A stretch of DNA of 64,000 bases from Podarcis raffonei (taxonomy: Eukaryota > Chordata > Lepidosauria > Squamata > Lacertidae), in assembly GCF_027172205.1 (NCBI RefSeq), contig NC_070614.1, positions 34,462,001-34,526,000 on the forward strand, read 5' to 3'. Under the pieces are notes generated by a model. That model worked only from the letters and a program-made list of their open reading frames with translations. It had not been told where the DNA came from and did no database searches. The position numbers were made by a program, and so were the translations under genes. This document shows, in pieces, positions 61,426 through 64,000 of this stretch; position 1 is the stretch's first letter, and each line of letters begins with the position of its first letter.

Positions 61426-64000
61426 GTAAGGACTTACTTTCCCTTCCTTTGATTGTTTTTATCTCCATATATTTTGTCACTGGAATGATCAGTTGCAGAG
61501 ATGGAGCCTCAGAATACTGCTCATTGGTTTAGGCTATAGAAAAAGATAATGCAATTAATATAATGTTGTGGGGAGGCTCCTATTTCTCTATGGAGAAGAA
61601 TGATCAGTTCAAGCTTATTGCTTAAAATCACAAAATAGAACAGCAGAGATGGACAATGTTTAACAAATATGCTGGGGGGGGGAACATACTGAATCATAAA
61701 ATAAAATTAAAAGCAACAGCTGGCAGTTGACACTACAGATGGTGTCATTACCACATCCAGCTCAGCCAATTATCTATGTAGATTTGAATTTCCATCCTCT
61801 TGTTTTATATTAAGACATAGAATAAAGATAAGTGATCAAGCTTCTCCAGTAGTTTATTTTACATTGTTCTCTAAAATATGACTCCCGCCTTTCAATAAGA
61901 ATGTAGCAACCCTTCTCAGGAATTTAATGAAGCAAGAAATTCATTTTTTGAAAATCTGATCAATGATTTTTCAGCTGACCAACATGATCTTTTTTCTAGA
62001 ACTTTGTGTCAGGAAACAATTGAACATACAATTAGGGAAATATTCAGTGTTGTCTAAAGCACACTGACAGAATAATATTTTTTATTGTTTATTTGTTAAT
62101 CTACAATAGAGGGCATTAATTGGAACCTACAAAGATTAGGTTGTTCCTAAAAACTTATTGATCCTCTGGACTGAGTTGTATATTTTTTAAAAAGAAATTT
62201 TATTAATTTTTAAAATAAAGATAAAATAAAAACAGCCTCAAGCATTAGAAGAGAGAGAGAAAGAAAGAAGAACCAGGGTGGATAAGAGGGAGGGGAGGGG
62301 AAATGAATATAATACCCTACATTAATTCATATGATGCATATTTTATAGTCAGAGTCTAAGGTATCAAGAAATCACTTTACCCTAACCTTCTGAAATATAT
62401 CCTCTCCACAAACTTAATTGGACCATTGGGGGTCTGAGTTCCATCACTGTTGTCAATTGTAAAGATTTTTTGACCCAAACAAACCGCTCAAATGCAAATA
62501 TCTGCCATTAGGGTCATGGAGAGCATCTGTGAATACCAAGAGACCCTTTTTAGCAATAATAGCCACACTCTGTGTCTTTGATGTTGCTGGTGCACATATT
62601 TGATCGCCTACCCAATTCCCTCTGAATATTTCTGCCCTCAAGTCTTTTCCTTTGGTGGGGTGGGGGGTAAGTTTCCTGAATTGAAGCAATATCCAGATGT
62701 TCCCTTTTCAGTAAAGCTTCAATTATTGCTCTTTTAACTGGTGTCACAATGTTTTTTAACCCATTGGCATTTGAGACATGAGTCCTTCGACTTTTTACAT
62801 ATTTCATTGATGAATTTGGGGGAGTGCATCACATTACATCACTTTGAAAAACTGTGAATCGCACAAGCACCTTTGAATAACGAGGACACTGCAAAACTAA
62901 GAGCGTATAAGACTTCTAACAAAACAAAAACAAAAAATTTGAAGTGCATAGACCCAAGAAATCCCAGAGCAGGGAAACCTCCCTGATGCACCAGAAATGA
63001 AATGGGGAGCCAAGGCAGGAGTTTGTTCCCATCTGATACAGAATGCAACTCTCTTTCTAGTGTAGTGCCTAAGAATTACCAGCACATCCTGGCCTTTGCA
63101 TTTGCAGTGAAGGAGATCAATGAAAACTCTCAGATCTTACCCAATCTCACGTTGGGTTTCCACATCTATGACAGCTATGTCAATGCAAGGAAGACAAATC
63201 ATGCCACAATGCTGCTTTTATCCACACTGGAGAAATTTGTCCCCAACTATAGATGTTACATCCAGAATGATCTAATTGCAGTCATTGGTGGGCTGGATGC
63301 CGAAACCTCCTATCAGGTGGCAACTATCTTGGATATATATAAGATTCCACAGGTAGGACATTTGTGAGCGTGTGAGCATGGAATACAGGAACTGAACTTA
63401 CACTACCTTGGAGTATACATTTTGTGGATTGGAGATAGAAATGACTGCATTGGAGAAGACAGATTCTTTCCCTTACCTTCTCTGTAAATATTAAGAAAAA
63501 GAACCAGTCTTTATGTTTCACTTGTAAATCGCCTCTCCCCCCCCCTCCTGATAAGCAGCAGTGGTCCACCTGCTGAGAAACTAGTAGTGCAATAGCTCCA
63601 CCCAACCCAGGCAGCAACTTCTCTTTATTTCCTATAATAAAAAGGTTCCTAAGCTCTTTTAAGAAATGATATTGAGAGAGAATGAAGCTGAGAAAGGATT
63701 GTTGCCTTCAGAGCTGACCTAAGATATTTTGCCACCTGAGGAGAACCAAAACATGACACCCCCACAACCTTGGAAGAAGGTGTGAGTAAAGATCTTCATC
63801 AGGAAGTAGAGGGGGAAATGTACATTGAGCACAAGGGTGGAGGAGACCAGCAGCACCTCCTATTCATTGCAATATGTCTAGAGAAATTTCTATTATGGGG
63901 AGGAATACAAACACCACAAATAAATGCATACCTACATACTAATCTTGCTATCGTCCCTCCTTACCCTAATCTCTTTTTAGCTCCTATATGGCTCTGCTCC
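61208..64000 (+). CDS. Vomeronasal type-2 receptor V2R-F, 5' part (exons 1-3 start)
   Basis: Exon 1 is 61208-61425 (218 bp), exon 2 is 63061-63352 (292 bp), and exon 3 starts at 63981 (LLYGSA) and is cut by the window edge. Junction phases match the other genes. Exon 1 ends LLEELL, as in E, and exon 2 has [19 protein letters not shown] belongs with E rather than B-D. The visible parts are open with canonical splice sites. Intron 1 holds an L1 relic. Function cannot be judged without exons 3-6. Confidence 0.93.
62165..62810 (-). mobile_element. L1-type LINE relic, endonuclease region, antisense
   Basis: The minus strand reads VSNANGLKNIVTPVKRAII and EALLKREHLDIASIQETY, the start of an L1 ORF2 endonuclease (NVNGL...PVKR...Q.D...LQET). 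Unlike the other L1 relics, which are 3' ends, this is the 5' part of ORF2; a T-rich stretch at 62170-62220 may mark its edge. Broken by stops. Confidence 0.65.
63061..63352 (+). CDS. V2R-F exon 2 (flytrap lobe 1)
   Basis: [20 protein letters not shown], sequon PNLTLGF, ends KIPQ before GTAGGA; 292 bp after TTTCTAG. Confidence 0.95.
63981..64000 (+). CDS. V2R-F exon 3, first bases
   Basis: CTCCTATATGGCTCTGCTCC after TTTTTAG reads LLYGSA, the start of the main flytrap exon; the rest lies outside the window. Confidence 0.9.

Overview
This window is vertebrate nuclear DNA and almost certainly comes from a squamate reptile, probably a lizard; I cannot name the species. The evidence is a head-to-tail array of vomeronasal type-2 receptor (V2R) genes with the standard six-exon layout, set in AT-rich introns full of squamate-type repeats: a Sauria-type SINE with a BovB-like tail, L2- and CR1-type LINEs ending in (ATT)n or (AAC)n, L1 relics, hAT and mariner MITEs, and many microsatellites.

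Six V2R loci lie on the + strand; the labels A to F are mine. A (exons 5-6 only, 312-4817) runs in from the left. B (8162-20208), C (29087-36888) and E (48560-58346) each have all six exons with GT/AG junctions and consistent phases (2, 0, 0, 0, 1), giving predicted receptors of 866, 868 and 872 residues. D (38518-46803) is a pseudogene: it has exon 1 and an exon 6 split by an LTR retrotransposon, with no exons 2-5 between them. F (61208-64000) runs off the right edge just inside exon 3. A fragment of another exon 6 tail lies at about 5096-5580. Exon 1 and exon 4 features divide the array into a B/C/D type and an E/F type. A similar upstream block of about 350-400 bp precedes each exon 1 and is the best candidate for shared cis-regulation.

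Two large retroelements stand out. At about 20.88-27.93 kb, between B and C, is a tyrosine-recombinase retrotransposon of the Ngaro/DIRS group with gag-like, RT-RNase H, tyrosine recombinase and SGNH-hydrolase reading frames; it looks whole. At 40611-46101, on the minus strand inside exon 6 of D, is a Ty3/Gypsy chromovirus with two 408-bp LTRs that differ at about one base by eye and a 5-bp target duplication. It looks nearly whole and very young. An 11-base complementarity between its LTR and its primer-binding region suggests Tf1/Sushi-type self-priming.

The remaining DNA is introns and spacers with old LINE relics, SINEs and MITEs. Several are nested and help order the history of the array: a CR1 relic shared by intron 1 of B and C predates their duplication, while an L2 copy found only in B came later. 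No rRNA, true tRNA gene, CRISPR array or bacterial-type feature was seen.
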